Positions 54,473 to 64,000 are shown, numbered from the stretch's first letter. The stretch: DNA of 64,000 nucleotides from Oceanobacillus polygoni (GCF_008304605.1 NZ_PIJY01000026.1:248001-312000); one strand, 5' to 3'. Numbers and translations: made by a program. The notes: generated from the sequence alone by a model not told the origin.

Positions 54473-56420
54473 ATACCCAGCTCTTCTCCCATACACGTTC
54501 ACTGAAGTTGACTTCATGCAACGCTTCTGTATGATGTTCCATCAAGGCATTCTTAATTTCAAGTGTTGCGGGATACCACGTTCCTGAATGGTCAAAGTAT
54601 TCCTGTAAGTGTTTTAAACAATGAGTAATAGGATACCCTTCATCGCTTGGTAATTCGTTCACAATAACAGTTACTGACTTTGCAAGAACAGCAGGTATGT
54701 ATCGTTGATACGCTTCTAAAACAACCGGATTCCAAACAATCAGCTGATCTGTTTGGATCTGTTCACCATATACGAGCATTTGCAATCTATCACCATCGAG
54801 CATATTGCGAATAGATTCTTTTATTGTTTTAGATGAACCTGCATTGTATTGATTGATTTGCACGAGACCAATTCGTCCATCTTTTCTCGCATAAAATTCC
54901 TTAATATAGCTGATTTGTTCCTCATCAATTGTTCGAAAATCAGTCGCGATTACCACATCGAAGAAACGTTTGCCTTCTGCTTTTTCCTCTCGTTTCGGCC
55001 ACATTGGCTCCGGAACTTGAAAAACTCTAGTTGTCATTGGGAAAGGATAACGTAGTGTCTCTGCTGTGTTATGATGATACTCTAAAGCTTCTACGTATTC
55101 TTTTCTTACGCCCATGAAAAAGCCATTATAACCAAATGCAGAGCTTCCAGTAAGCGATGTAACGGACTGTCTTGGTAATGATAGGGGACCTGTTTTCAAA
55201 TCAACATAGCTATTTTTTCCGAATACTTTAATCAGTCTTCTCTTAAATTCACCATCTGCAGCAAATCGTACACTATCCCAGTAGCCAACCTTTTCAAGAA
55301 CTGGCTTGCGTCTAAACATAATAGAGGACATATTTGGGAAGATATATTTTCCTGGCGTACCCCGACGATATAGCTTCAGCTCTTCTTCCGTTAACCTTGA
55401 ATGCTCGGATGTATTTGCAATAATATGCTCATGCTCAATCAAATGTTTAACCTGTATTTCTATTTTTTCAGCATGTGACCAATCATCCGCATCATTAATA
55501 GTGACAAAATCTCCAGTTGCATGCTCTAACGCAATATTTCGAGCAACATATGGTCCACTGTTTACTGGGGTTGAAAGAGCTTTAACGCGCGAATCCTTTT
55601 CTGCATATTCAGCGATAACTTTTGCTGTATTATCCGGACTGCAGTCATCAACTGCGAGAAGCTCAATATTTTGCCATGTTTGTGAAAGAATCGATTCAAT
55701 GGCAACCCTTATTCCTTCCTCCGCCTTAAATGCAGGAAGAATGACAGATACTTTTGGTCCATCCTCTATTTTCCGGTCCATAGCTATGGTTTGCAAGTCA
55801 TCGTATACTGGAGAGCGAACCGTTTGTGTAAATCCGATCGGTTGTAAGCCATATAACTCCATCACCTTGTTTACCCATTCCATCCGTTTATCAAGAGCGC
55901 CTTCTAAATTAGCTGCTGCAAGATAAAGGTCGGCATGCTTCTGAGTGGGAAGCATGCCATGAATAACTTCTTTGCCTTTTTCTACTTCATGACACGTTTC
56001 ATAGCATTCAGCTTGAACAATAGCAATTCGCCGTAATTGGTCCGCATCCTTCTCGCCATTTTTTACTGCTTCAATATATTCTAGAGCTTTTCCAGCACCT
56101 TCTTTTGTATATTGATTGGCGTGCCACAACGTTAGCTCCCAAGCAGCCAGGCGTTTTAGCTGTGGATCTTTCATGTTGGTATAATAATCTTCTAATGCTT
56201 CAAGCGCCTTTTCTGTAAATCCTAGATTGTACAGATGATATTTAATTTGTTTAAGCTTTTGTCTCTGGGCCTGTTTTCTCCCAGACAGTATTCGTTTTAT
56301 TTGCTGCTTCTGTTCTTCTGTAAAAATGTCAGTCAGAGCCTTTCTCTGCCTTTCATTTAAAACGGTATATACAACCCAGTCAACAGGAGCTAAGACTACC
56401 TTTTTCATTACACGAATCAC
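54453..56420 (-). CDS. Large GT2 glycosyltransferase, paralogue of its neighbour
   Basis: 655 residues with the same plan: helical N-terminal region (FTEKALEALEDYY, AAWELTLWHANQYTK), GT2 domain from about 222 (KVSVILPAFKAEEGI, AVDDCSPDNTAKV, INDADDWSHAEK) and the C-terminal region with KRFFDVVIATDFRTI. GTG start with GGTGG upstream; an ATG at 56408 is possible. It overlaps the next gene by a few codons, indicating coupling. The two lie between ABC exporter and ATP-grasp genes, so they probably extend or decorate the exported polymer. Confidence 0.83.
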   Translation of the reverse strand: MIRVMKKVVLAPVDWVVYTVLNERQRKALTDIFTEEQKQQIKRILSGRKQAQRQKLKQIKYHLYNLGFTEKALEALEDYYTNMKDPQLKRLAAWELTLWHANQYTKEGAGKALEYIEAVKNGEKDADQLRRIAIVQAECYETCHEVEKGKEVIHGMLPTQKHADLYLAAANLEGALDKRMEWVNKVMELYGLQPIGFTQTVRSPVYDDLQTIAMDRKIEDGPKVSVILPAFKAEEGIRVAIESILSQTWQNIELLAVDDCSPDNTAKVIAEYAEKDSRVKALSTPVNSGPYVARNIALEHATGDFVTINDADDWSHAEKIEIQVKHLIEHEHIIANTSEHSRLTEEELKLYRRGTPGKYIFPNMSSIMFRRKPVLEKVGYWDSVRFAADGEFKRRLIKVFGKNSYVDLKTGPLSLPRQSVTSLTGSSAFGYNGFFMGVRKEYVEALEYHHNTAETLRYPFPMTTRVFQVPEPMWPKREEKAEGKRFFDVVIATDFRTIDEEQISYIKEFYARKDGRIGLVQINQYNAGSSKTIKESIRNMLDGDRLQMLVYGEQIQTDQLIVWNPVVLEAYQRYIPAVLAKSVTVIVNELPSDEGYPITHCLKHLQEYFDHSGTWYPATLEIKNALMEHHTEALHEVNFSERVWEKSWVYDEKTN

Positions 56421-56445
56421 TTCATGTCACCACCAAACGGTACCA

Positions 56446-58047
56446 TTATTCTTTATTTTCTACAGGTTTCTTTGGAGATTCCTGTTTATTTACTGGTTTT
56501 CTTATTTGTTTTACAACTTTTTTATTCGCATTTCCAGATTTACTTATTCCAAGTGATTCTCGATATGCAGCAACGGCCTCTTCCGCCGTTCCATCAAAGC
56601 GAACCTGTCCACGCTCCATCCAAATACCTCTTGTGCATACTTTTTCCACAAAGTTCATACTGTGCGAAACGATAATAACTGCTTTTGCATGAGACATCAT
56701 GTCTTGGATTCGTTCACTCGCTTTTTGCTGAAATGCCATGTCACCAGTTGAGAGTGCTTCATCAATAATAAATATATCAGGCTTCAATATAGCGGCAATG
56801 CTAAAGCCAAGCCTTGATTTCATACCAGATGAATATTGTTTCACTGGTTTATCAATGGATTTTTTCAGGCCTGAAAATTCTACAATCTCATCGTATTTCG
56901 CTTGAACTCTTTTTTTGGGTATCCCGAGAAGCATCGCATTCAGGAAGATATTATCTCTTCCAGATAATTGCGCATTAAATCCTGTACCATATCCTAAAAG
57001 AGAGGACGTTTCTCCTTCCAGCTGAATATCACCTTGGTCTGGCTTCAGGATATTCGTTAACACTTTACAAAGTGTACTTTTTCCAGCACCATTATGCCCG
57101 ATAATCCCTACTACTTCGCCTTCTTTAATTTCAAAACTAACATCCTTTAACGCCCAGAATGTACCTGTATTCAGTTCATAGGAAACCCCTACATTCGTTG
57201 CTCGAACAATTGCTTTATCTTTAATCGAGCTTTGCGTTTTGTTTAACTCCAGGCTTCGCTTACGCTTTGGGGGCATAGGGACCGTTGCTTTATAATGAGC
57301 AATAATCTCTTTCGGATCACCAATTTCCTTTACCACGCCTTGATTGATCCACATTAATCGATCACAATTTCGCTGCGCGTATCTGAGACTATGGGTAACA
57401 ATAATTACCATCTTCGCTTGTTTAACAAGCTCTTTCATTTTTAGAGCTGCTTTTTTACTAAAGCGTGCATCCCCTGTATTCAACGCTTCGTCAAGGATAA
57501 GCACCTCTGGCTCCAAATGAGCAGCAACACTGAACCCTAATCTTGCTTTCATCCCACTGGAATAATATTTCATTGGCTGGTCAATAAAATCTCCGATATC
57601 TGAGAATTCATGGATATCATCAATATAATAATTAATCAATGATTTACTAACTCCGAGCATCATGCCATTTAAATAAACATTCTCTCTTCCAGTCAGTTCT
57701 TTATTGAAGCCCATTCCAAATGAGAACAATGCAGTCACCTTACCGTCAACTTGCATTGTCCCTTTATCTTGTTGCAAAATTCCTGCAATGATTTTACTTA
57801 ACGTCGTCTTACCAGCTCCATTGGAACCGATGATGCCAAGGATTTCCCCTTGGTGACCTGTAAAATCAATATCCTTCAATGGCCAAACTTTTTCTTTCTT
57901 CTTTTTCTCTTTTTTAGCGAACATGCCAAAAACACGTGATTTTATATCATCCTGATAGCCACGGTCATTAAAGGAAACACCTATATCTTTAGCAACGATA
58001 ACATTTTCTTGTGATTCGTGCGTATTATGTTTCATTTGATCCTGCAT
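56446..58047 (-). CDS. Tandem double-NBD polysaccharide/teichoic-acid exporter ATPase (TagH-like)
   Basis: 533 residues holding two complete ABC domains. NBD1: Walker A GSNGAGKTT (74-82), signature YSSGMK (162-167), Walker B LILDEA (183-188), His219. NBD2: Walker A GHNGAGKST (317-325), signature YSSGMK (405-410), Walker B IIDEA (427-431), His462. Both are of the TagH/RfbE class, about 250 residues apart, with a basic tail. Canonical TagH has one NBD and a C-terminal extracytoplasmic domain, absent here. A fused dimer is unusual. It is 33 bases after its TagG-like permease. Confidence 0.9.
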   Translation of the reverse strand: MQDQMKHNTHESQENVIVAKDIGVSFNDRGYQDDIKSRVFGMFAKKEKKKKEKVWPLKDIDFTGHQGEILGIIGSNGAGKTTLSKIIAGILQQDKGTMQVDGKVTALFSFGMGFNKELTGRENVYLNGMMLGVSKSLINYYIDDIHEFSDIGDFIDQPMKYYSSGMKARLGFSVAAHLEPEVLILDEALNTGDARFSKKAALKMKELVKQAKMVIIVTHSLRYAQRNCDRLMWINQGVVKEIGDPKEIIAHYKATVPMPPKRKRSLELNKTQSSIKDKAIVRATNVGVSYELNTGTFWALKDVSFEIKEGEVVGIIGHNGAGKSTLCKVLTNILKPDQGDIQLEGETSSLLGYGTGFNAQLSGRDNIFLNAMLLGIPKKRVQAKYDEIVEFSGLKKSIDKPVKQYSSGMKSRLGFSIAAILKPDIFIIDEALSTGDMAFQQKASERIQDMMSHAKAVIIVSHSMNFVEKVCTRGIWMERGQVRFDGTAEEAVAAYRESLGISKSGNANKKVVKQIRKPVNKQESPKKPVENKE

Positions 58048-58080
58048 GTTTACCCCTCATTTATTATAAATATGGCAGTA

Positions 58081-58881
58081 TTATAATGCCTTAATAATTT
58101 TATGTTCGTTTTTACTGTAATAATAGAGCATGAACGTTCCTATCATAATTGCGATCAAGAATAGAATACCGAGTCCAATCAAGTTGGGTGTTTCGTGGAA
58201 CATCAAAATATCTCGGTAGGCTGTAACAATAATTGCTACAGGATTGTATTCAATCAATGGTACGAGCCAGTCAGGTATTTTGCCACTTCGTATTAAACGT
58301 CCACCTTCCCAGATAATCGGGGAAGCATAGAAGAAAACACGTGTAATATATGTCATTAGATTTTCAATATCTCGAACAAAAATCGTAATAAACCCGAGAA
58401 CTAGTCCCAACGCCATATGTACCGTTAATTGGATAAAAATAAGCAATGGCAGGTAAGCCACATGCCATGTCGGTACAACACCATAAATTGCTAGGAATAA
58501 CGCTATTATAATTAAGCCAAATGCAAAGTTAAATAATTGGGTTAATGTAAACGATAATGGAAATAGCGCTTTTGGCAAGGACACTTGATTAATAATCGAG
58601 CTGTATCTTAAGATGGACTTTGATGATGAATTGATGCTTGTACTAATCCAACGCCAAGCGACTAATCCGATAACTAAGAATAGTGGATAAGAAAAATCAT
58701 CATGGCTTCGATTTAGTACGACTACTACCAAGAAGTAGTACACCAATACATTCAGTAATGGATCCAGCAGCCACCAAAAATACCCTAAGTAACTATTCCG
58801 ATGCTCTGCTTTTAACCCCGACTTGACTAAGTAAAATAATAAATCTTTTCTTTTCAGCATTTCTTGCATATAATTTTTCAT
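58081..58881 (-). CDS. TagG/RfbA-type ABC exporter permease
   Basis: 266 residues, about six membrane helices, ABC2-type export permease. Typical start with YLGYFWWLLDPLLNVLVYY and later RDIENLMTYITRVFFYASPIIW, then an EYNPVAIIV motif. With the double-NBD ATPase it should flip a lipid-linked polymer across the membrane. ATG start. It lies between a GT2 gene and the ATPase on the same strand. Confidence 0.93.
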   Translation of the reverse strand: MKNYMQEMLKRKDLLFYLVKSGLKAEHRNSYLGYFWWLLDPLLNVLVYYFLVVVVLNRSHDDFSYPLFLVIGLVAWRWISTSINSSSKSILRYSSIINQVSLPKALFPLSFTLTQLFNFAFGLIIIALFLAIYGVVPTWHVAYLPLLIFIQLTVHMALGLVLGFITIFVRDIENLMTYITRVFFYASPIIWEGGRLIRSGKIPDWLVPLIEYNPVAIIVTAYRDILMFHETPNLIGLGILFLIAIMIGTFMLYYYSKNEHKIIKAL

Positions 58882-58931
58882 TATTTATGACACCGCCTAA
58901 TATTTAAACGTGAAGCGAACGGAATGAAAGG

Positions 58932-59705
58932 TCATCGCTTCGTTCTCCATCTGATAAGATCCATAATAGACCTCACTACATAATGCGCAAAGTACCAAAT
59001 ACTTTTCGGCAAGCTTTGCTTTTCAATTTTCCTGAAAACATACCAGTTTCGTTTTGCAGCTTTCCACTTGTTACTTGAGATCGAATTGCCAACAAGGCGA
59101 TATTCGGCCAATATTTCGGGAAGTCCGTAAGCAAGGAAGCCCTTTTTCGTAATCGTTAACCAATAAACATAATCCTGCCTTGTTCTAATATTGACCATTT
59201 TCAAATGACCAACTTTATCTCGATCAAGCATAACGGTTAAACAGCCAATCACACATCGTTTCATTAAATCATCGTAATTCACGGATTCCGGGGTGGTACT
59301 TATAGCATTCGTTTTCGTCCCATCCTCCAGGATTCGAACATACGTTGTGAAGGAAAAAGCGATGTCCTTCTCTTGCATAAATCGTAATTGTTTGTCCAAT
59401 TTTTCTGGCAGCCAACGATCATCACTGTCTAAAAATGCGATATAGCGTCCTTTAGCATTCTCCATTGCTGTATTGCGTGCTACAGCTGAACCGCTATTCT
59501 CCTCAAGCACAATTAGCTTGATGCGATTATCACGCTTTCTATATTCTTCCACAATCGACGTTGTATTATCAGTGGAACGATCATCCACAATCACCATTTC
59601 CCAATTAGCGTACGTTTGATCCAAAACGGAATCAATCGTATCTCCAATAAACCGCTCCGCATTATACGCAGGGGTAATTACCGATATAAGTGGATTTTGT
59701 TTCAT
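58932..59705 (-). CDS. GT2 glycosyltransferase
   Basis: 257 residues, single GT-A domain. ISVITPAYNAERFIGDTIDS, IVDDRSTDNT, AFLDSDDRWLPEK with the DxD, then RTRQDYVYWLTITKKGF, typical of WcaA-like transferases making surface glycans. The last nucleotides meet the start region closely; the upstream GT4 stop is at 59706, so the genes are adjacent with no gap. Donor unknown. Confidence 0.9.
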   Translation of the reverse strand: MKQNPLISVITPAYNAERFIGDTIDSVLDQTYANWEMVIVDDRSTDNTTSIVEEYRKRDNRIKLIVLEENSGSAVARNTAMENAKGRYIAFLDSDDRWLPEKLDKQLRFMQEKDIAFSFTTYVRILEDGTKTNAISTTPESVNYDDLMKRCVIGCLTVMLDRDKVGHLKMVNIRTRQDYVYWLTITKKGFLAYGLPEILAEYRLVGNSISSNKWKAAKRNWYVFRKIEKQSLPKSIWYFAHYVVRSIMDLIRWRTKR

Positions 59706-60866
59706 TTAATCACCGATTCCTTCTTCCCGCATACTTTTATTTTCTACTTGAAGCAATTCATGGTACCAGGAGATTAATTTTTTCTCTTCCGTATACCAGT
59801 TTAGTTCCTCCACAACAGCTTTTTTTCCATTCTCACCCATACGCTTTGCTTCTTCTGGGTTATTTTTCAGATAAGAAATTGCCTTTTGTATTGCCACATC
59901 ATCATATGGGTCAACAGCTATTCCACACTGATAGGTTTCCATAAATTTTTCCCATACAGGAAAGTTTGAGCAAATTATCGGCAGTCCTGCATTCATATAC
60001 TCAAAAAACTTAGTCAGCTCTTTTTTCATATAATGCTCCGTTGGCGGAAAAAGAGCTACTCCTGCTAACCAATTTGTTTGAAGGTAGCGATCCTCGATTA
60101 CTTCTTTTTCAATAAACTGATCGATTCCTTCTATTTTTAAGTTTGCTTTCTTATCTCCAGCTGCTTCGTACATTTTTTCTGCCAAGTCACTCGGGCATTT
60201 ACCTACAAAATGCATCTCGATCTGCTCATCAATTACCGGTATACGAGCGTGAAACATTGCACCTCGTACAACGGACACATTTCCAGTATACAAGACTTTA
60301 TTCTCTGCGGGGGATTCACGTTTGCTGTTCAAGAACTTTTCATTAACTGTCGGGTAATTTAAAATACACGTCCCCGTTGGGTAAATATCCTGATAATATT
60401 TTTCCGCAAGACATAATTCAAAGTTACGAGCAAAAAAACGTTCCATTAATCTATACGTTGCCGCAAACAATTTTCTTATTGGCATCGATATATAATCTTT
60501 TTGCAGAATACTTGTAATATAATCTTCGTGAATATCATAAATTACGACATTGCTTTTATTCTTTAATAGCCACGCTATTGGTAAAAGCTCTGGATCATGA
60601 AAATGATAGACATCTGCGTTTAATTTTTTTGCTTCCTTATACGCTGCGAATGCCCCAACTGTCATTCTTTTTAATCTGCTTTTATATTTTTTTAATGGTA
60701 TATGTTTGATCGGTTTATCTGTATTTGAATCCTGATCGCCTGACTGAGCGATTAGCGTCACATCAAAACCTGCTTTTTGCAATGACTTACATTCTTTATG
60801 ATAGATTCTTGGATCGTATGGGTGATGTACAGTTGTTAACTGAACAACACGTTTTGGAGTATGCAT
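59706..60866 (-). CDS. GT4 glycosyltransferase
   Basis: 386 residues, GT-B fold. The N-terminal VVQLTTVHHPYDPRIYHKE and the C-terminal donor site FFEYMNAGLPIICSNFPVW with following GIAVDPYDD fit GT4 enzymes of the teichuronic or capsule type (TuaH or YpjH-like). ATG with AGGAG ahead. It follows the next GT4 by 24 bases. Confidence 0.9.
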   Translation of the reverse strand: MHTPKRVVQLTTVHHPYDPRIYHKECKSLQKAGFDVTLIAQSGDQDSNTDKPIKHIPLKKYKSRLKRMTVGAFAAYKEAKKLNADVYHFHDPELLPIAWLLKNKSNVVIYDIHEDYITSILQKDYISMPIRKLFAATYRLMERFFARNFELCLAEKYYQDIYPTGTCILNYPTVNEKFLNSKRESPAENKVLYTGNVSVVRGAMFHARIPVIDEQIEMHFVGKCPSDLAEKMYEAAGDKKANLKIEGIDQFIEKEVIEDRYLQTNWLAGVALFPPTEHYMKKELTKFFEYMNAGLPIICSNFPVWEKFMETYQCGIAVDPYDDVAIQKAISYLKNNPEEAKRMGENGKKAVVEELNWYTEEKKLISWYHELLQVENKSMREEGIGD

Positions 60867-60890
60867 ACTCCTTCAACTCCTGTTCAACTT

Positions 60891-62015
60891 TTAATACGTT
60901 TTATTTAGTGTTTTCATAAATACGTCTTCATATTGTTTAACAATCGTCTGTGCATGGAATGTATTCACACGCTCCAGCCCTTTTTGGATGACCTGCTCAC
61001 GCCTGTCCTCTGTCCAGGTTAATGTTTCATAAATTTTTTCTGCCAATTGTTCTGCATTTCCAACCTCACACATTAGCCCGTATTCACCGTCATTTAATAC
61101 TTCTCCAGCTCCAGGATATGCCTTCGTTGAAACGACAGGTATCTCTGTTGCCAGAGCCTCTGAAAGGACATGACCAAACCCTTCTCGCTTGGAAGCCAGT
61201 ACGAAAACATCAGCATGTGCGAAATAAACATATGGATTCTGCTGAAATCCAAGGAAGAACACTTTATCAGCTACATTCATCCTTTCAGCTAGATGCTTTA
61301 ATTCATCCTCCAGTTCACCTTCACCAAGGATAACAAGCCTCACATCCAAGCGATGACTTACATCGGCAAACGCTTTAATCAGTGTCTGTTGATCCTTATC
61401 TTGAACCAGCCTGCCTGCTGTGATGATTACTTTTTCACTTCCAGCAAAAATGGTTTTATGTTCCTGTGGAAGTATTCCCTCTTCCACATTGGTTCGAATG
61501 CGTTCGATATCAACCGGGTTGTAAATAACATTAACTTTTTCTCGTTTTACCTTATAACGTTTCACAATATTTTCTTTCACACCATTGGAAAGTGCTATTA
61601 CACGACTGGAAAATTTGTATAAAAGCCCGTATAATCTTAATTTAAAATCAGCAGCAGGACTGCCTCCCAAGAAAGCTGCTTCTCGCACGATGTTTTTCGC
61701 TCCAGTAAAAGAAAGAAGATTTCCTAGAATAGCGATTGTATTATAATTCGGTATCGTACTAAATACAATATCCGCTTTTTCTTCCCGAATTACTTTTGCT
61801 AATGGGAAAATCGCTGACCTTAATCGTTTCGTTTTTAATTTAATAAATTTCACATCTTGATCTAAATATTTTTCATAGCTTCCATCGTAATCTAACGTAA
61901 CGAGTAACGGCATGAATTTCGATCTATCGATATTATTTAATATGTTCAATAATGTTCGAGCAGCTCCACCGCCACCCATTTGGTAAATAAAAAATAAAAC
62001 ACGTTTCTTCTCCAC
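60891..62015 (-). CDS. GT4 glycosyltransferase
   Basis: 374 residues, GT-B. N-terminal loop YQMGGGGAARTLLN, then IITAGRLVQDKDQQTLI, LVILGEGELEDELK, VFFLGFQQNPY and SKREGFGHVLSEALATEIPV, the classic GT4 donor-binding block with the catalytic glutamate. First gene after an extended -10 promoter, so it heads the glycan operon running left. Confidence 0.92.
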   Translation of the reverse strand: MEKKRVLFFIYQMGGGGAARTLLNILNNIDRSKFMPLLVTLDYDGSYEKYLDQDVKFIKLKTKRLRSAIFPLAKVIREEKADIVFSTIPNYNTIAILGNLLSFTGAKNIVREAAFLGGSPAADFKLRLYGLLYKFSSRVIALSNGVKENIVKRYKVKREKVNVIYNPVDIERIRTNVEEGILPQEHKTIFAGSEKVIITAGRLVQDKDQQTLIKAFADVSHRLDVRLVILGEGELEDELKHLAERMNVADKVFFLGFQQNPYVYFAHADVFVLASKREGFGHVLSEALATEIPVVSTKAYPGAGEVLNDGEYGLMCEVGNAEQLAEKIYETLTWTEDRREQVIQKGLERVNTFHAQTIVKQYEDVFMKTLNKTY

Positions 62016-62321
62016 GAAATCGTCATCCTTTTTAAAGTAAAGAAAGTATAAAATTTGGCTGTACGTATATCTTTTACCGGACTGTTACATCCAACTCACT
62101 TCATGAATAGACCGAAAATACACTGAACGAATTATACCATAGCGGCAACAATAAATAAATTGTCGAAATCATTACAATTAAGGTATCTTATGTACGATTT
62201 CATGTTACATTTTCCCTTTCATTGTAAAGGTATTTTAATATAATGGAAATTGACGTTTTAAAGTCTATTACAAAAAGGATCTGGTTTGATAAACGCAGAT
62301 CCTTTAATGGCTGTTGGTCTA
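62016..62321 (-). promoter_or_regulatory. Promoter region of the glycan operon
   Basis: The minus strand carries an extended -10 TATGGTATAAT (62131-62141), about 116 bases upstream of the first GT4 gene, with only a weak -35. The rest of this 306-base gap holds the gtaB terminator and nothing else I can support. Confidence 0.6.
62270..62305 (-). terminator. Terminator after gtaB
   Basis: Arms AAAGGATCTG (62274-62283) and CAGATCCTTT (62296-62305), followed on the minus strand by TTTTTG. Confidence 0.85.
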
Positions 62322-63206
62322 TTAACGATCTAAACTTTTCAACTTCTGTTCCATATATGCCTTAATTTCGTTATGTAAGTCTGGTCGGTTTAAGGCAAAA
62401 TCAATAGTCGCCTGCACGAATCCTAATTTCCCACCAATATCATAACGTTCACCAGTAAAGTTATATGCAAGTACTTGTTCCTTTTCGTTTAACTTATTTA
62501 ATGCGTCAGTTAACTGAATTTCGTTATTTTTCCCTGGTTCTTGTTTTGCAAGAATATCAAAAATTTCCGGTGAAAGTATATACCTTCCCATAATCGCTAA
62601 ATTGGATGGAGCTTCATCTTGGCTTGGCTTTTCAATTAATGATTCAATCGCTCGAACAAAAGAACCGTTATCTTCTATTGTTAACGGATTAACGATACCA
62701 TATTTTGATACATCCTCTCTTGGTACATCGTGTACACCAATTACCGAGGATTGATGTTTATCATACACATCGATAAGCTGCTTCAAACATGGAACTTCTG
62801 ATTCCACAATATCATCTCCAAGCAAAACAGCAAATGGTTCATTCCCTACAAAGCTGTGTGCACATCCAATTGCATGCCCTAAGCCTTTTGGTTCTTTTTG
62901 TCGGATATAATGGATATTGGCTAAATTCGAAATAGACTTGACCACTTCTAGCATATGGAAGTCTCCTTTATGTGCCAACGTTTCTTCAAGCTCATAAGAC
63001 TTATCAAAATGATCTTCTATTGCACGTTTTCCTCTTCCAGAAATAATAATGATATCTTCTATCCCGGAAGCCACTGCTTCTTCTACAATATATTGAATCG
63101 TCGGTTTATCCACAATTGGAAGCATTTCCTTTGGCTGCGCTTTTGTTGCTGGAAGGAAACGTGTCCCTAGTCCTGCAGCTGGAATAATAGCCTTCGTTAC
63201 TTTCAT
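62322..63206 (-). CDS. gtaB: UTP-glucose-1-phosphate uridylyltransferase
   Basis: About 294 residues. It makes UDP-glucose for teichoic acid glucosylation, glycolipids and capsule. Motifs: [20 protein letters not shown] (nucleotide and start), [29 protein letters not shown] and LLGDDIVE, with EKP near 212. The longest frame starts at 63260. The ATG at 63206, following AAGGAGAGC, gives the family start KVTKAIIP and is chosen. Divergent from the UDP-sugar dehydrogenase. Confidence 0.96.
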   Translation of the reverse strand: MKVTKAIIPAAGLGTRFLPATKAQPKEMLPIVDKPTIQYIVEEAVASGIEDIIIISGRGKRAIEDHFDKSYELEETLAHKGDFHMLEVVKSISNLANIHYIRQKEPKGLGHAIGCAHSFVGNEPFAVLLGDDIVESEVPCLKQLIDVYDKHQSSVIGVHDVPREDVSKYGIVNPLTIEDNGSFVRAIESLIEKPSQDEAPSNLAIMGRYILSPEIFDILAKQEPGKNNEIQLTDALNKLNEKEQVLAYNFTGERYDIGGKLGFVQATIDFALNRPDLHNEIKAYMEQKLKSLDR

Positions 63207-63467
63207 TTTATGCTCTCCTTCTATTAGATTAAATAGCCGTATATTAAGGTTCATTTTCAATTCACCATGTATTAATGTTAGTTTATCATATCACCAGTTA
63301 CTATCCAATTTTCGAACAAATAATGCAATAAATAGTCAAAATCTGTATAATAGTAATTGCTATACAAGATCATTATATAGATGTATAGTATTTTTGATAA
63401 GCATTATTTTGATATAGTAGAGCTACATTTGAATTAAATTAAACAGATAAAGGAAGGCAACGATACC

Positions 63468-64000
63468 ATGGAATTGTTTCAGAAATTACAAGCAAAAGAA
63501 GAGAAAATCGCGGTTATCGGTCTAGGATACGTTGGTCTGCCACTAGCAATAGAATTAGCCAAGAAATTTGATGTTGTTGGCTTTGATGTAAATAAAGCTA
63601 AATTGGATAAATATTTAAGCGGGATTGATGTAACAGACGAAGTTGGCGACGAAGCGCTCAAAAAAACAAGCCTAAAATTTACGAGTGAAGAGGAAGATTT
63701 GCAATCTTGCAAATTTCATATTGTTGCTGTTCCGACTCCCATTAATACCGATAAGACACCTAATTTAAATCCGGTGATTGGTGCAAGTGAAACCGTTGGA
63801 AGGAATTTAACCAAAGGTTCCATCGTCGTTTATGAGTCAACGGTTTACCCAGGAACGACAGAAGAAATTTGTATTCCAATCCTTGAAGAAGTTTCAGGTT
63901 TGGAATTTGGAAATGACTTTAAAGTCGGTTATTCACCAGAGCGAATTAATCCTGGTGATAGAGTAAATACATTAACGAAAATCACGAAAATTGTTTCTGG
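63468..64000 (+). CDS. UDP-sugar dehydrogenase (UDP-GlcNAc/GalNAc type), 3' end cut by window
   Basis: About 177 codons of the N-terminal half of a nucleotide-sugar dehydrogenase that oxidises UDP-hexose or UDP-HexNAc to the uronic acid. The NAD loop IAVIGLGYVGLPLAIELAK and the VAVPTPINTDKTPNLNPV and VYPGTTEEICIP stretches match the WbpA/WbpO/VipA group more than UDP-glucose dehydrogenase. ATG after AGGAAGG. It diverges from gtaB. It could supply uronic acids for a wall glycan. The catalytic cysteine region lies beyond the window. Confidence 0.85.
   Translation, partial: MELFQKLQAKEEKIAVIGLGYVGLPLAIELAKKFDVVGFDVNKAKLDKYLSGIDVTDEVGDEALKKTSLKFTSEEEDLQSCKFHIVAVPTPINTDKTPNLNPVIGASETVGRNLTKGSIVVYESTVYPGTTEEICIPILEEVSGLEFGNDFKVGYSPERINPGDRVNTLTKITKIVS

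Noticed and set aside
1-64000. tRNA, rRNA, prophage or insertion sequence genes
   Set aside because: No cloverleaf, rRNA stretch, integrase or transposase was recognised anywhere in the window. This was by reading, not by a dedicated search.

Overview
The window reads as chromosomal DNA of a low-GC Gram-positive of the Bacillaceae, most like Oceanobacillus, Virgibacillus or a relative. The grounds are AGGAGG-type ribosome sites, frequent GTG and TTG starts, wall-teichoic-acid genes, Bacillus-type PTS regulators and cre sites. I saw no rRNA, tRNA, CRISPR array or intact transposon. The genus is inference.

Layout. (1) 1-6540: a galactitol-family PTS (gatA, gatB, partial gatC) with its PRD-type activator, divergent from transketolase and rpiA. 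(2) 6626-13667: a peptidoglycan-sugar salvage block (murR, murQ, murP, mupG and a GlcNAc-kinase-like gene), plus a GlcG-like protein and a GNAT acetyltransferase. (3) 13667-19890: the mannitol operon mtlA-mtlR-mtlF-mtlD, bracketed by two related 41-bp minisatellites. (4) 19891-28212: amino-sugar uptake and breakdown (PTS IIBC, nanE, IIA, nagA, nagB; an RpiR regulator; nagR; a second PTS of NagE/NagP type). (5) 28213-31960: a decayed accessory stretch with three pseudogenes (SIS-domain protein, glpQ, ugpB), an intact GDPD, a hypothetical gene and a probable type I toxin locus. (6) 31959-35905: wall-teichoic-acid genes tagA, tagD (ATT start), an LCP ligase and tagO. (7) 36054-41701: two large secreted autolysins sharing repeated wall-binding modules but with different catalytic ends. 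(8) 42025-52285: six ATP-grasp proteins and a CapA-like phosphoesterase. (9) 52304-62015: two long GT2 glycosyltransferases, a TagGH-like exporter with a double-NBD ATPase, and three more glycosyltransferases. (10) gtaB and the start of a UDP-sugar dehydrogenase.

How the genes fit together. Regions 2 and 4 converge on GlcNAc-6-P, GlcN-6-P and fructose-6-P. MurNAc sugars enter by MurP and pass MupG and MurQ. ManNAc or GlcNAc enters by the IIBC/IIA or NagE-type PTS and passes NanE, NagA and NagB. Regions 6 to 10 build, export, attach and remodel wall polymers.

The least explained part is region 8. Four paralogous cyanophycin-synthetase-like ATP-grasp proteins carry a C-terminal acylphosphatase-like domain that has lost its catalytic arginine. 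They sit with a TupA-like ATP-grasp, a YheC/D-like ATP-grasp and a CapA-like protein, on the same strand as glycosyltransferases and an exporter. I infer a peptide- or amino-acid-decorated wall glycopolymer, teichuronopeptide-like in concept. The sequence alone does not prove this.
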